Below are positions 9,299-18,674 of a stretch of DNA of 64,000 bases, piece after piece. The DNA lies in contig CALUIK010000001.1 of assembly GCA_944320685.1 (NCBI GenBank), positions 62,001-126,000 of the forward strand, given 5' to 3'. A program made the translations under genes and the position numbers. How positions within the stretch are numbered: the first letter of the stretch is position 1; every line of letters begins with the position of its first letter. The notes beneath the pieces are model-generated. The model ran no database searches. It was not told where the DNA came from and saw nothing but the letters and a program-made list of their open reading frames with translations. The DNA comes from an uncultured Alistipes sp. (GTDB lineage: Bacteria > Bacteroidota > Bacteroidia > Bacteroidales > Rikenellaceae).

Positions 9299-12106
9299 TT
9301 GTCGGCAAAGGTACGAAATTATATTGACATTTTGGGCAACTCAAGGCTAAAATATATACTTCCGGCGTCGGCCGTATTGCTGTTGTCGCAGTTCGTTTTC
9401 GGACTCGCGCCGACGCACCGCCCCCGCCCCGAGACCCCTGCCGCATGCGAGATCTCCATGCAGCAGGATACCTCGCAGCGGCGCACACGCCGCACGCCGG
9501 CACGCCGGGCCGCACGGCGCGACACCCTGCCGGCGACGGCCTCCCCCAACGCTGCGGCCGACTCGCTGCAACGGCGGGTCGACACGCTCACACTGCAAGT
9601 GCCCGATACCATACGCCGCGCCAAAAAGGCGGGGCTCGACAAACCCATCAGCGGCAAGGCCTCGGATTCGCTGTACTACGACCTGCGAAACAAGATGGTG
9701 TACATCTACGAACAGGGCGACGTCAACTACGGCGACATGAACCTGAAGGCCGACTTCATGAACATCAACCTCGATAACAAAAACATATACGCCTACGGCA
9801 AGGCCGACACCGTGGACGGCGCCCCCGTCACAACACGCCCCGTGTTCACGCAGGGTACCACCACCCTCAACATGGACACCATAACCTACAACATCGAGTC
9901 GCAGCGTGCCAAGATCAAGTCGATAGCCACGCAGCAGGGCGACGGATGGCTCGTCGGATCGAGTGTCAAGAAGATGGAGGACAACACGATCAACATCGAG
10001 AACGGCATGTACACCACATGCGACCGCACGGATCACCCCCATTTCTACCTGTCGATGACAAAGGCGAAGGTTATCCCGGGCAAAAAGGCAATCACCGGCC
10101 CGGCATATCTTGTCGTAGAGGACGTGCCGATATACTTCCTCGGCGTGCCCGAGGGGTTCTTCCCGCTCAACACGGGGCCCAAGTCGGGCATTCTAATGCC
10201 CACATACGGCGAGGAAGCCTCACGCGGATTCTACATCCGCGGTCTCGGCTACTACTTCACCCTGAGCGAGCACATGGATCTGGCCCTGACGGGCGGCATC
10301 TACACACTCGGCTCGTGGGAGGCTAACGTCCGTTCGCGCTACATCAAGCGGTACAAATATTCGGGCAACCTGAACTTCGACTTCTCGAGCGTAAAGACGG
10401 GTGACAAGGGTGACGCCGACTACATCAAGCAAAACACCTTCAAACTGCAATGGACCCACTCGCAGGATGCCAAGGCAAATCCGGGCTCGACATTCTCGGC
10501 CTCGGTGAACCTTGCTTCCAGCGGATACAGCAGATACTCGGCGACAAACATCAACGACATGCTCTCGACACAGACCAACTCGTCGATCTCCTATTCGAAG
10601 AACTGGGCCGGAACACCCTTCTCACTCTCGATGAACATGGCCGTGTCGCAGAACTCGCAGACGAAGGCCATCTCCGTAACGTTGCCCACCGTATCGTTCA
10701 ACGTATCCCGCTTCTACCCGTTCAAGCGCTCGGTGAAGATAGGCAAAGACCGCTGGTACGAGAAAATATCGATGAGCTACTCGGGAAAACTCACCAACTC
10801 GGTCTCGGCGTCGGAGGACAACATCTTCTCGCGCGAAACGCTCGACAATATGCGAAACGGCGTGCAGCACACCATCCCCGTGCAGGCGTCGTTCAACATC
10901 CTCAACTACATAAACGTCACCCCCTCGTTCAATTACAACGAACGCTGGTACTTCAAGAAAGTGGACCGGCAATGGAACCCCGACACCAACACAGCCGAGG
11001 AACTTGACCCCGAATACGGGTTCTACCGCCTGTACGACTACACCACGTCGCTCTCGTTCTCGACCACGCTCTACGGCATGTGGCAGGTGAGGGAGAAATA
11101 CAACAAATTCAAGCTGCAGGCCATACGCCACACCTTCTCACCGTCGATAAGTTTCTCGTACGCACCCGATTTCAGCGACCAGAAATACGGTTACTTCAGA
11201 ACCGTACAGTCCGACTCGACAGGCCGTACCACGGTCTACTCGCCCTTCGCCGACAACGCCTACGGCACGCCGTCGCAGGGGCGTAACATGTCCATGAGTT
11301 TCTCGCTCTCGCAGAGCCTCGAAGCCAAGGTGCTCAGCAAACGCGACACCTCGGGCATACGCAAGATAAGCCTCATCGACGACTTCACCATCAGCGGCTC
11401 TTACAACTTTCTGGCCGACTCGATGAAACTTTCAAACATATCCATCTCGCTGCGCTCGACATTCTCGGGCAAAATAGGAATCAACCTGCGCGCCACACTC
11501 GACCCCTACGAGGTATCGCCCGAAGGCATACGCTACAACAAGCTCACATGGCGCCGCGGCAACCTCGGCCGCATAATCAACACGGGATGGAGTTTCGGCT
11601 ACTCGTTCAAATCGCGCAACAACACCCAGCAACCCGCAATAAACGACATAAACAGCGTTCCGCCGGAGTATATGAATCCCTTTTACGACCCCTACGGCAC
11701 GATGGACCCCGTGTTGCGACGGCAATATATGGCCAATGCGTACTACGACTTCTCGCTGCCGTGGAACGTGGGATTCAACTATGCGGTGAACTACTCCGTC
11801 AGCTACGTCAACAACGGCACCACGGGTATAAAACGCAACATCACCCAGACCATCGGCTTCAACGGCAGCATAACTTTCTCGCCGAAGATGGCCGCGACAT
11901 TCTCCGGCGGATACGACATCGCCACGAACAAACTGACAACATCGTCGATAAGTATCACGCGCGACCTGCACTGCTGGCAGATGTCCTTCTCGTGGATCCC
12001 ATTCGGATACTACAAGAGCTGGAGCTTCCACATAGGCGTCAAGGCCGCCTCGCTGCAGGACCTCAAGTACGACAAGAGTCAGTCGATGTACGACAACCTC
12101 TATTAA
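9299..12106 (+). CDS. LptD-like outer-membrane LPS assembly protein (OstA family)
   Basis: About 935 aa. The frame opens at TTG 9299. A second TTG at 9332 gives a cleaner signal peptide (LKYILPASAVLLLSQFVFG), and I cannot choose between them. There is no ATG before 9457, which would remove the signal. After a low-complexity Thr/Arg/Ala linker comes an OstA/LptD N-terminal beta-jellyroll (about 115-240: LYYDLRNKMVYIYEQGDVNY). A long region of alternating aromatic and polar residues, typical of a beta-barrel, follows, with an aromatic-rich C-terminus. The expected role is final insertion of LPS into the outer membrane. The length fits Bacteroidetes homologues. Confidence 0.88.
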   Translation: MSAKVRNYIDILGNSRLKYILPASAVLLLSQFVFGLAPTHRPRPETPAACEISMQQDTSQRRTRRTPARRAARRDTLPATASPNAAADSLQRRVDTLTLQVPDTIRRAKKAGLDKPISGKASDSLYYDLRNKMVYIYEQGDVNYGDMNLKADFMNINLDNKNIYAYGKADTVDGAPVTTRPVFTQGTTTLNMDTITYNIESQRAKIKSIATQQGDGWLVGSSVKKMEDNTINIENGMYTTCDRTDHPHFYLSMTKAKVIPGKKAITGPAYLVVEDVPIYFLGVPEGFFPLNTGPKSGILMPTYGEEASRGFYIRGLGYYFTLSEHMDLALTGGIYTLGSWEANVRSRYIKRYKYSGNLNFDFSSVKTGDKGDADYIKQNTFKLQWTHSQDAKANPGSTFSASVNLASSGYSRYSATNINDMLSTQTNSSISYSKNWAGTPFSLSMNMAVSQNSQTKAISVTLPTVSFNVSRFYPFKRSVKIGKDRWYEKISMSYSGKLTNSVSASEDNIFSRETLDNMRNGVQHTIPVQASFNILNYINVTPSFNYNERWYFKKVDRQWNPDTNTAEELDPEYGFYRLYDYTTSLSFSTTLYGMWQVREKYNKFKLQAIRHTFSPSISFSYAPDFSDQKYGYFRTVQSDSTGRTTVYSPFADNAYGTPSQGRNMSMSFSLSQSLEAKVLSKRDTSGIRKISLIDDFTISGSYNFLADSMKLSNISISLRSTFSGKIGINLRATLDPYEVSPEGIRYNKLTWRRGNLGRIINTGWSFGYSFKSRNNTQQPAINDINSVPPEYMNPFYDPYGTMDPVLRRQYMANAYYDFSLPWNVGFNYAVNYSVSYVNNGTTGIKRNITQTIGFNGSITFSPKMAATFSGGYDIATNKLTTSSISITRDLHCWQMSFSWIPFGYYKSWSFHIGVKAASLQDLKYDKSQSMYDNLY
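9306..9313 (-). promoter_or_regulatory. Candidate -7 box for the amidase-to-dnaJ gene string
   Basis: On the minus strand this reads TACCTTTG (TAnnTTTG). It would give a leader of about 110 nt before the amidase ATG at 9189. It lies inside the 5' end of the LptD-like frame, so the two divergent transcripts would overlap slightly. Confidence 0.35.
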
Positions 12107-12118
12107 CGGACTTAAAAT

Positions 12119-13126
12119 ATGTACCTCGCACGAACCATACGCGCCGCCCGCATCACGATACTCGCCGCGGCGGCGATGACGGCGTTGCTACTTACGGCAG
12201 CAATGCCCGCAGCGGCCCGCGGCAAGGGTGCCGACACGCTCCGTATCCTCGCCATAGGCAACAGCTTCTCGGACGACGCCATGGAGTATCTGCCCGCCCT
12301 GCTCGACAACCTCGGCGTGGAGAATGTCTCGCTGGCACGGCTCTACGTCGCAGGCTGCTCATTAGAGCGACACATGAAAATGTACAACAACGACAAGGCC
12401 GCATACCAATACTACCGATCGGAGGCAGGATGCAACCGCTGGGCCAAGGCTGCACGCAACGTATCGCTGCGACAGGCTTTGGCCGACGGCGTGTGGGACA
12501 TCGTGGTGATGCAGCAGGCTTCGGGATTTTCGGGCCGCTACGAAAGCTATGAACCATATCTCGACAGCCTCATAGCCGTAGTGCGGCGCGCACAGCCTCA
12601 CGCACGGCTGGCGTGGCACATGACTTGGGCATACGCTTCGGGAAGCACGCACCCGCAGTTTGCCGACTACGGCAGCGACCGCACGCAGATGTACGAGGAG
12701 ATATGCGGCGCCGTGCGACAAATGCTCCACGAGCATCCGCATACATTCCGATACCTCATACCCTCGGGCGCAGTGATCGAGTCGCTGCGCCTGTCGGAGG
12801 TGAACAACCCGCCGATGGACTTCACGCGCGACGGCTACCACATGGACTTCGGCGCCGGGCGCTACGCTCTGGCCTGCACGTGGTACGAGGTGCTGATACG
12901 CCCCTTCACGCACCGCACGATGCGGAACAACTCCCTGCTCTCGATATGGGGCGACATGAAGGTCGACGACCGCATGGCATCCTACTGCCGGCAGGCGGCA
13001 TGGCGCGCCGCACGCGGCCCCCGCCGCAAGGTATTCGAGGCGCGCGCCGTCACCAAGCCCGCGAGGGCGCGATGGAAGGGACACATCGACGTCGTCTCGC
13101 AGGATATGACCATATACGAAAAGTAA
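12119..13126 (+). CDS. Secreted DUF4886 SGNH-like hydrolase
   Basis: A 335-aa protein with an N-terminal hydrophobic signal (about residues 10-33). The segment LRILAIGNSFSDDAMEYLPALL follows, where GNSFS (47-51) is the block-I nucleophile motif of an SGNH-type hydrolase as found in DUF4886. WDIVVMQQASGFSG and DGYHMDFGAGRYALACTWYEVL resemble the later blocks, with a Asp-x-x-His-like DGYH. The substrate is unknown; relatives in gut Bacteroidetes are predicted carbohydrate esterases. It begins 12 nt after the LptD-like gene and ends 10 nt before the ABC-F gene. Confidence 0.82.
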   Translation: MYLARTIRAARITILAAAAMTALLLTAAMPAAARGKGADTLRILAIGNSFSDDAMEYLPALLDNLGVENVSLARLYVAGCSLERHMKMYNNDKAAYQYYRSEAGCNRWAKAARNVSLRQALADGVWDIVVMQQASGFSGRYESYEPYLDSLIAVVRRAQPHARLAWHMTWAYASGSTHPQFADYGSDRTQMYEEICGAVRQMLHEHPHTFRYLIPSGAVIESLRLSEVNNPPMDFTRDGYHMDFGAGRYALACTWYEVLIRPFTHRTMRNNSLLSIWGDMKVDDRMASYCRQAAWRAARGPRRKVFEARAVTKPARARWKGHIDVVSQDMTIYEK

Positions 13127-13136
13127 CCCACTCAAG

Positions 13137-15032
13137 ATGGCAAGCTACCTTCAGGCGGAAAACCTAAGCAAATCGTACGGCGAGCGGGTGCTCTTCCGCA
13201 ACATAAGTTTCAACATAAACGAGGGCGACAAGATCGCCCTCATCGCCCCCAACGGTACGGGCAAGAGCTCGCTGCTGAAGATCCTCGCCGGCATCGACTC
13301 GTCGGACCGCGGCGGCGAGGTGCGGTTCATGCGCGACATACGGGTGGCGTTCCTCGACCAGCACACGGACTTCGACCCCGCGCGCACGCTCTTCGACGAA
13401 GTATATTCGCGCATGGGCGAGGCGGGACGCATCATCAGCGAATACGAACGGGCATGCGCCGCCGAAGACCGCGGCCGCATCGAACGGGCGATGGCGGCTA
13501 TGGACGCGGGCGGCTGGTGGAACGCCGAACAGCGGGTGCGGCAGGTGCTATCGTCACTGCACCTGACACGCCTCGACCAACGCATGGGCGAACTGTCGGG
13601 CGGCGAGGCCAAACGCGCCGCCATAGCCTCGATGCTGCTGCAGGAGGCCGATTTCCTTGTCATGGACGAGCCGACGAACCACCTCGACATCGATGTGATA
13701 GAGTTTCTCGAGGGCTACCTGCAGAAGTCGCGCTGCACGCTGCTCATGGTGACGCACGACCGATACTTTCTGGACCGCGTATGCAACACGGTCTTCGAGC
13801 TCGACCGCGGCAACCTCTACACATACCGTGGCAACTATTCGTATTTCCTCGAGAAACGCGACGAGCGCTACCGCAACATGCAGGCCGACATAGACAAGTC
13901 GCGCAATCTGCTGCGCCGCGAACTTGAATGGATACGCTCCACGCCGCAGGCCCGCACGGGCAAGGCTCGCTACCGCATAAACGCCTTTTACGACCTCAAG
14001 CAGAGGGCGTCGGTGTCGCTCGCGCGGCAGCAGATGTCGATCGACGTGGCCACATCCCGTCTCGGAGGCAAGATCATCGACTGCGAGGATGTCACACTGC
14101 ACTTCGGACAAAGGTGCATGATAGACCGCTTTTCGTACAAGTTCTCGCGTTACGAGCGTGTGGGCATAGTCGGCAAGAACGGCGTTGGCAAAAGCACCTT
14201 TCTCAACCTGCTTACGGGGGCCATAGCCCCCGACGCCGGAAGGATCGAACGCGGCGAGACCCTGCGCATAGGATACTACCGCCAGCAGGGAATGGAGTTC
14301 CGTCCGGGACAGACCGTCTTCGACATCGTGCACGAGATCGCCGAGACCGCCACCGCCGCCGACGGCCATACCGTATCGGCCATGTCGATGCTCAACCGCT
14401 TTCTCTTCCCGCCCGAAACACATGCCAAGCATGTCGAGGTGCTCAGCGGCGGAGAGCGGCGGAGGCTCTACCTGCTCACCATCCTCATGCGCAACCCCAA
14501 CTTCCTGATCCTCGACGAGCCGACAAACGACCTCGATATCATGACGCTCAACGTGCTGGAGGATTACCTCGCCTCGTTCAAGGGATGCCTGCTCATAGTC
14601 TCGCACGACAGGTATTTTCTGGACAAAACGGTCGACCATCTCTTCATAATGCGTGATGGCGGCACGGTAAAGGACTTCGTCGGCACATACAGCGAATACC
14701 GTGAATATATCCGCGAAGACGAGGCCGAACAGGCGCGCGCCGCCCGCGCCGCCGAGGAGAAGGCCCGCAGGGCCGAAGCGCAGAAGGCGGCGCAACAACC
14801 CCCTGCGGCGGCACCGCGGCGCAAGCTCTCGTACAAGGAGCAGCGCGAATCGGAGGCCATAGAGGCCGAGCTGGCGGCGCTGGAGGCAGAGAAGGCCGCA
14901 ATCGAGGCCCGCCTCGGCGGCGGCACGCTCCCGCACGACGAGCTGCAACGCCTCACCACTCGTATAGGCGAGATACTCGAACGAACCGACGCTCTCGAAA
15001 CCCGCTGGATAGAACTCAACGACATATCATGA
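13137..15032 (+). CDS. ABC-F family ATP-binding protein (Uup/EttA-like)
   Basis: A 631-aa soluble protein with two ABC ATPase cassettes. The first has Walker A APNGTGKS and signature LSGGEAKR; the second has GKNGVGKS and LSGGERRR. Both have Walker B MDEPTNHLD / LDEPTNDLD motifs. A basic linker joins them, and the Ala/Glu/Lys-rich C-terminus (about 540-631) forms a coiled coil as in Uup. No membrane segments are present. ABC-F proteins act on ribosomes to relieve translational stalling; Uup has also been linked to ribosome assembly and DNA junctions. The stop overlaps the GSCFA start by 4 nt (ATGA). Confidence 0.93.
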   Translation: MASYLQAENLSKSYGERVLFRNISFNINEGDKIALIAPNGTGKSSLLKILAGIDSSDRGGEVRFMRDIRVAFLDQHTDFDPARTLFDEVYSRMGEAGRIISEYERACAAEDRGRIERAMAAMDAGGWWNAEQRVRQVLSSLHLTRLDQRMGELSGGEAKRAAIASMLLQEADFLVMDEPTNHLDIDVIEFLEGYLQKSRCTLLMVTHDRYFLDRVCNTVFELDRGNLYTYRGNYSYFLEKRDERYRNMQADIDKSRNLLRRELEWIRSTPQARTGKARYRINAFYDLKQRASVSLARQQMSIDVATSRLGGKIIDCEDVTLHFGQRCMIDRFSYKFSRYERVGIVGKNGVGKSTFLNLLTGAIAPDAGRIERGETLRIGYYRQQGMEFRPGQTVFDIVHEIAETATAADGHTVSAMSMLNRFLFPPETHAKHVEVLSGGERRRLYLLTILMRNPNFLILDEPTNDLDIMTLNVLEDYLASFKGCLLIVSHDRYFLDKTVDHLFIMRDGGTVKDFVGTYSEYREYIREDEAEQARAARAAEEKARRAEAQKAAQQPPAAAPRRKLSYKEQRESEAIEAELAALEAEKAAIEARLGGGTLPHDELQRLTTRIGEILERTDALETRWIELNDIS

Positions 15033-16066
15033 CACACAACGACATCCCGCAATCGGCCGCTTCGGCGCTCTTCCGCACTGTGGTGCGGATCGCCCCCCTG
15101 CGCACACGCATCGGCCATGCGAACCGCATCCTGTCGCTCGGGTCGTGTTTCGCCGACAACATGGCACGGCGTATGCAGCGGGCCAAGTTCCGCGTCACGG
15201 CATCACCCACGGGCATACTCTTCAATCCCGAATCCGTGGCCCGCGCCATCGAGGCCTTCGACCGCGGCGGCACGGCATCGGGCGGCAATACGGGCCTGCC
15301 GCATGGAGTGCGCGGAGTGCAATACGCATCAGGGCGGTATTTCAGCTACGACTTCCACTCGTCGTTCTCGTCCGAATACGAAGCCGTCGCACTCGGCAAC
15401 ATGAAGAAGGCCATCGCCGAGGGCGCCGCAGCCCTCCAAAAGGCAGACACGCTCGTCATAACCTTCGGCACGGCGTGGATATACCGCCTGTGCAGCGACG
15501 GCGAGGCCGTGGCCAACTGCCACAAACAGCCGCAGTCGCTCTTCTCGCGCGAACTGCTCTCCGCAGAGCGTATAACGAACCGCTACGACGCCCTTCTCAC
15601 AGGGCCGCTGTGCGGCAAGCGGGTGATCCTCACCGTGAGCCCCGTGCGCCATCTGGGCGACGGGCTCGATGGCAACTCGTTGAGCAAGGCCATACTGCGC
15701 GTAGCCGCGGCCGAGATATGCCGTCGGCATGCACAGGCGGAATATTTCCCCTCGTACGAGATTCTGAACGACGAACTGCGCGATTACCGCTTCTATGCCG
15801 ACGACATGACACACCCGTCGGCCGCGGCCGTGGACTACATATGGCAACGCTTCGCCGAGGCCGCATTCGACGAGAGGACACGCCGCGCGGCCGCGGCCGC
15901 CGAGCGGATAGCAGAGGCTGCGGAGCACAGGCCGTTCAACCCCGCCTCGGAGGAGTACCGTACATTCTGCCGCACCATGCTCGCACGCATCGACTCCCTC
16001 AGGTCCGAATGCCCCGACATGGACCTCGAATGCGAGCAGGCACTGTTCGCAGCACACCTCGGATGA
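15029..16066 (+). CDS. GSCFA-domain protein
   Basis: A 345-aa protein with the family's name motif in ILSLGSCFADNMARRM (GSCFA at 38-42), plus FNPESVARAIE, YDFHSSFSS and LVITFGTAWIYRL. GSCFA proteins belong to the SGNH hydrolase superfamily, and the GSC segment would carry the nucleophile. Function and substrate are uncharacterised. The C-terminal half has YRFYADDMTHPSAAAVDYIW, which resembles the Asp-x-x-His block. There is no clear signal peptide, so it is probably cytoplasmic. It is translationally coupled to the ABC-F gene. Confidence 0.9.
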   Translation: MTHNDIPQSAASALFRTVVRIAPLRTRIGHANRILSLGSCFADNMARRMQRAKFRVTASPTGILFNPESVARAIEAFDRGGTASGGNTGLPHGVRGVQYASGRYFSYDFHSSFSSEYEAVALGNMKKAIAEGAAALQKADTLVITFGTAWIYRLCSDGEAVANCHKQPQSLFSRELLSAERITNRYDALLTGPLCGKRVILTVSPVRHLGDGLDGNSLSKAILRVAAAEICRRHAQAEYFPSYEILNDELRDYRFYADDMTHPSAAAVDYIWQRFAEAAFDERTRRAAAAAERIAEAAEHRPFNPASEEYRTFCRTMLARIDSLRSECPDMDLECEQALFAAHLG

Positions 16067-16135
16067 GACATGCGCATGCCCCTAAAGCCTCGGGGACAGA
16101 GACTGAATTATATTATACGATATACGAAAAATTTG

Positions 16136-16143
16136 TAAATTTG
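16136..16143 (+). promoter_or_regulatory. -7 box upstream of the PafA-like phosphatase gene
   Basis: TAAATTTG matches TAnnTTTG and lies 20 nt before the ATG at 16164, leaving a very short leader. The surrounding 60 nt are AT-rich compared with the flanking genes. Confidence 0.55.
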
Positions 16144-16163
16144 CCGCCGAAACACCGTAAACG

Positions 16164-17777
16164 ATGAAAAGACTACTCATAACGACCGGCCTGCTTCTCG
16201 CCGCCGCGACGATATACACGGCACGCGCCGCCGAAAGGCCCGCGCCGCGCATAATGGTAAACATCGTGGTCAGCTCGATGCGTGCCAACGATCTGGACCG
16301 TTATGCCGGCAACTTCTCTCAGGCGGGATTCCGCCGCCTGACCGACGGCGGCGTACGCTTCACCGAGGCCGAATACGGATACATGCAGACCACGACCCCC
16401 GTATCGCTTGCGACAATCGCCACGGGGGCCATGCCCTCGACCCACGGCGTGGTGGCGGACAAGTGGTACGACTACGTCACCAACAAGGAGGTCGCGCTCA
16501 TAGACGACGCCGAATGCCAAAGCGTCAACTTCAGCGGCGGATCGGGCGGATACTCGCCCCGCAACCTCATAGCGCAGACCCTGAGCGACGCCCTCGCACG
16601 GCAGGACAGCGCCAGCCGCATAGCTACCGTCGCCGTAGAGCCTCTCTCGGCCATCGTGACGGCAGGCCGCTCGGGCGAGGTCTACTGGATGGAGACGCTG
16701 CAGACGGCATGGACCACATCGTCGTACTACACCAAGACGCTGCCCGCATGGATCGCCGACTACAACCGCAACGAAGCCAATCTCGGGTATCTGCTCGAAA
16801 AATGGACTCCGCTGCTGCCGTACGACAGCTACCTCAACTCGCAAGTACTTGACATAGAGGGCCTCAAAAGCCAGAAAAACAAACGTATCGAATTCATCGG
16901 CGACCAAAGTGCATCGGCGGTTCCGATAAACGAATACGACCGCATGTGCTATACCCCCGCAGGCAACAGCGCCCTGCTGGCATTCGCCAAGCAGGTCGTC
17001 GCCAACAACGAGATGGGACAGGACGAACATCCCGACATGCTCAACGTCGTGCTCGACACGCCGCGCAAGATAAGCGAGCGCTTCGGGCCCGAGTCGGTCG
17101 AGTACGAAGACATGCTCTACCGTCTGGACCGCGATCTGGAGGATTTCATCTCCTTCCTGCTGGCACAGGTGGCCGATCCGCAGCAAGTGGTCATAACCCT
17201 CACCTCGGACCACGGCACCAGCCCTTCGTTCGACTCCCCCGCCGCACAGCAGGAGCGGTTCAACGTACGGCAGGCAGAAGTCATCACCAACGCCTTCATC
17301 GGGGCGCAGCACGGCAACGGGGAGTGGATCCTCGGATACATCGACCGCGCATTCTACCTTAACCACAACCTCATATACGACAAAGGGCTCTCGATCGCCG
17401 ACCTGCAGTACGACGTGGCCACATTCCTTATGCAGCTGCGCGGCATCTCGCACGCCGTCTCCGCCGAGGCCATGCGCACCACATATTTCGGCAGCGGATA
17501 CGGCCGCAAGATACAGAACGGCTACTACCCCCGCCGCTCGGGCGACGTGGTGGTGAACCTCATGCCCGACTGGATCGAAGAGCGCGACAATGTACGGTCG
17601 ACATCGGGATCGATGTACCGCTACGACACCCATATCCCGCTTATAATATACGGGGGAGGCATCGCGGCCGATATGATAGAGGCTCCCGTCGACATGACTT
17701 CGCTCGCCCCCACGCAGGCACGAATACTCGGCATAGACGCCCCGTCGGCCGCCGAGGGTACAGCCTTAGAGATGTGA
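16164..17777 (+). CDS. PafA-like alkaline phosphatase superfamily protein, divergent active site
   Basis: A 537-aa protein with a signal peptide (about residues 1-22), predicted periplasmic. The overall pattern fits PafA-type phosphate monoesterases: a beta-1 strand VNIVVSSMR, the nucleophile loop QTTTPVSLATIATG (T78 by alignment), metal-ligand pair TSDHGTS, and YRYDTHIPLIIYG near the C-terminus. Several residues I expect in active PafA are replaced. The Asp after beta-1 is Ser (S37), the Lys-x-Arg pair before TAG is Glu-x-Leu, and the second metal Asp/His pair is not obvious near SERFG. It may be a weak or non-catalytic member. The alignment is from memory. Confidence 0.8.
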   Translation: MKRLLITTGLLLAAATIYTARAAERPAPRIMVNIVVSSMRANDLDRYAGNFSQAGFRRLTDGGVRFTEAEYGYMQTTTPVSLATIATGAMPSTHGVVADKWYDYVTNKEVALIDDAECQSVNFSGGSGGYSPRNLIAQTLSDALARQDSASRIATVAVEPLSAIVTAGRSGEVYWMETLQTAWTTSSYYTKTLPAWIADYNRNEANLGYLLEKWTPLLPYDSYLNSQVLDIEGLKSQKNKRIEFIGDQSASAVPINEYDRMCYTPAGNSALLAFAKQVVANNEMGQDEHPDMLNVVLDTPRKISERFGPESVEYEDMLYRLDRDLEDFISFLLAQVADPQQVVITLTSDHGTSPSFDSPAAQQERFNVRQAEVITNAFIGAQHGNGEWILGYIDRAFYLNHNLIYDKGLSIADLQYDVATFLMQLRGISHAVSAEAMRTTYFGSGYGRKIQNGYYPRRSGDVVVNLMPDWIEERDNVRSTSGSMYRYDTHIPLIIYGGGIAADMIEAPVDMTSLAPTQARILGIDAPSAAEGTALEM

Positions 17778-17779
17778 AC

Positions 17780-18253
17780 ATGCAAGAATCGACAGATATG
17801 AAAGACGCCATTCAGGATCAGATCATCGAGGACTTCGCCGTATTCGACGACTGGCTCGACAAATACGACTATCTTATCGAGCTGAGCGATTCGATGCCCA
17901 CCATGAACCCCGCCCACAAAACCGACGACTACCTCATCAACGGCTGCCAGTCGCGCCTGTGGATCGACGCCCGCATGCAGGACGGAAAGGTATATTACTC
18001 GGCCGACAGCGACGCCATAATCACCAAAGGCATCACCTCGCTCCTCATACGGGTGATGAACGGCCGCACGCCGCAGGAGATTCTCGACACCGACCTGTAT
18101 TTCATCGACGCCATAGGTCTCAAGGAGAACCTCTCGCCCACGCGCAGCAACGGTCTGTCAGCAATGATAAAGCAGATGCGGATGTATGCCCTTGCCTTCC
18201 GCGCCGAGGAAACCGGTCCTGTGAACAAACGGTGTGAACAAACGAAAGAATAA
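17780..18253 (+). CDS. sufE: SufE-family sulfur acceptor protein
   Basis: About 157 aa from the ATG at 17780. A GTG at 17774 would add two residues and overlap the previous stop, and an ATG at 17798 is also possible. The key motif is LINGCQSRLW, containing the conserved acceptor Cys of SufE, preceded by DDWLDKYDYLIELSDSMP. SufE takes persulfide sulfur from the SufS cysteine desulfurase and passes it to SufBCD for Fe-S cluster assembly. Those partners are not in the window. The neighbouring gene encodes a SufT-like protein. Confidence 0.92.
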   Translation: MQESTDMKDAIQDQIIEDFAVFDDWLDKYDYLIELSDSMPTMNPAHKTDDYLINGCQSRLWIDARMQDGKVYYSADSDAIITKGITSLLIRVMNGRTPQEILDTDLYFIDAIGLKENLSPTRSNGLSAMIKQMRMYALAFRAEETGPVNKRCEQTKE

Positions 18254-18268
18254 GGATATACGTACGGT

Positions 18269-18287
18269 GTGCCGCGGCCGGCGGCAC
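18269..18287. repeat. Small GC-rich hairpin between sufE and the SufT-like gene
   Basis: GTGCCGC (18269-18275) pairs with GCGGCAC (18281-18287) around a 5-nt loop. There is no T-run, so it may be an RNA-processing or spacer element. Confidence 0.35.
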
Positions 18288-18341
18288 CCGAATTGCGATA
18301 CCGGCAGATAACGGCCGCAGAGGGCCGAAAGGAGATCTCAT

Positions 18342-18662
18342 ATGACACCCGAAGAGATATTGAATGTCGAGCACGAAATAGTGCTTACGCTGAAAAACAT
18401 ATACGATCCGGAAATTCCGGTCAACATCTACGATCTTGGGCTCATCTACGAGATAGAGTTCGATCCCGAGGGAGTGGCCAACATACGCATGACGCTCACA
18501 GCCCCGAACTGCCCCATGGCAGATATGCTGCTCGAGGACATCGACACGCAGGTCAAGAAGATAAAAGGTGTCAAGTCGGTAAATATCGTACTGACGTTCG
18601 ACCCCGTATGGGACAAGAGCATGATGTCGGAAGAGGCTCTTCTGGAACTGAACATGCTTTAA
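18342..18662 (+). CDS. MIP18/DUF59 (SufT/PaaD-like) iron-sulfur assembly protein
   Basis: A 106-aa single-domain protein. It has the DUF59 pattern DPEIPVNIYDLGLIYEI, then LTAPNCPMADMLLEDI with the conserved Cys, and FDPVWDKSMMSEEALLEL at the end. SufT and MIP18 relatives help mature Fe-S proteins. Its place just after sufE supports that role here. An unusually clear Shine-Dalgarno sequence (AAAGGAG) lies 7 nt before the ATG, which fixes the start. Confidence 0.9.
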   Translation: MTPEEILNVEHEIVLTLKNIYDPEIPVNIYDLGLIYEIEFDPEGVANIRMTLTAPNCPMADMLLEDIDTQVKKIKGVKSVNIVLTFDPVWDKSMMSEEALLELNML

Positions 18663-18674
18663 GACGTCACAGTC

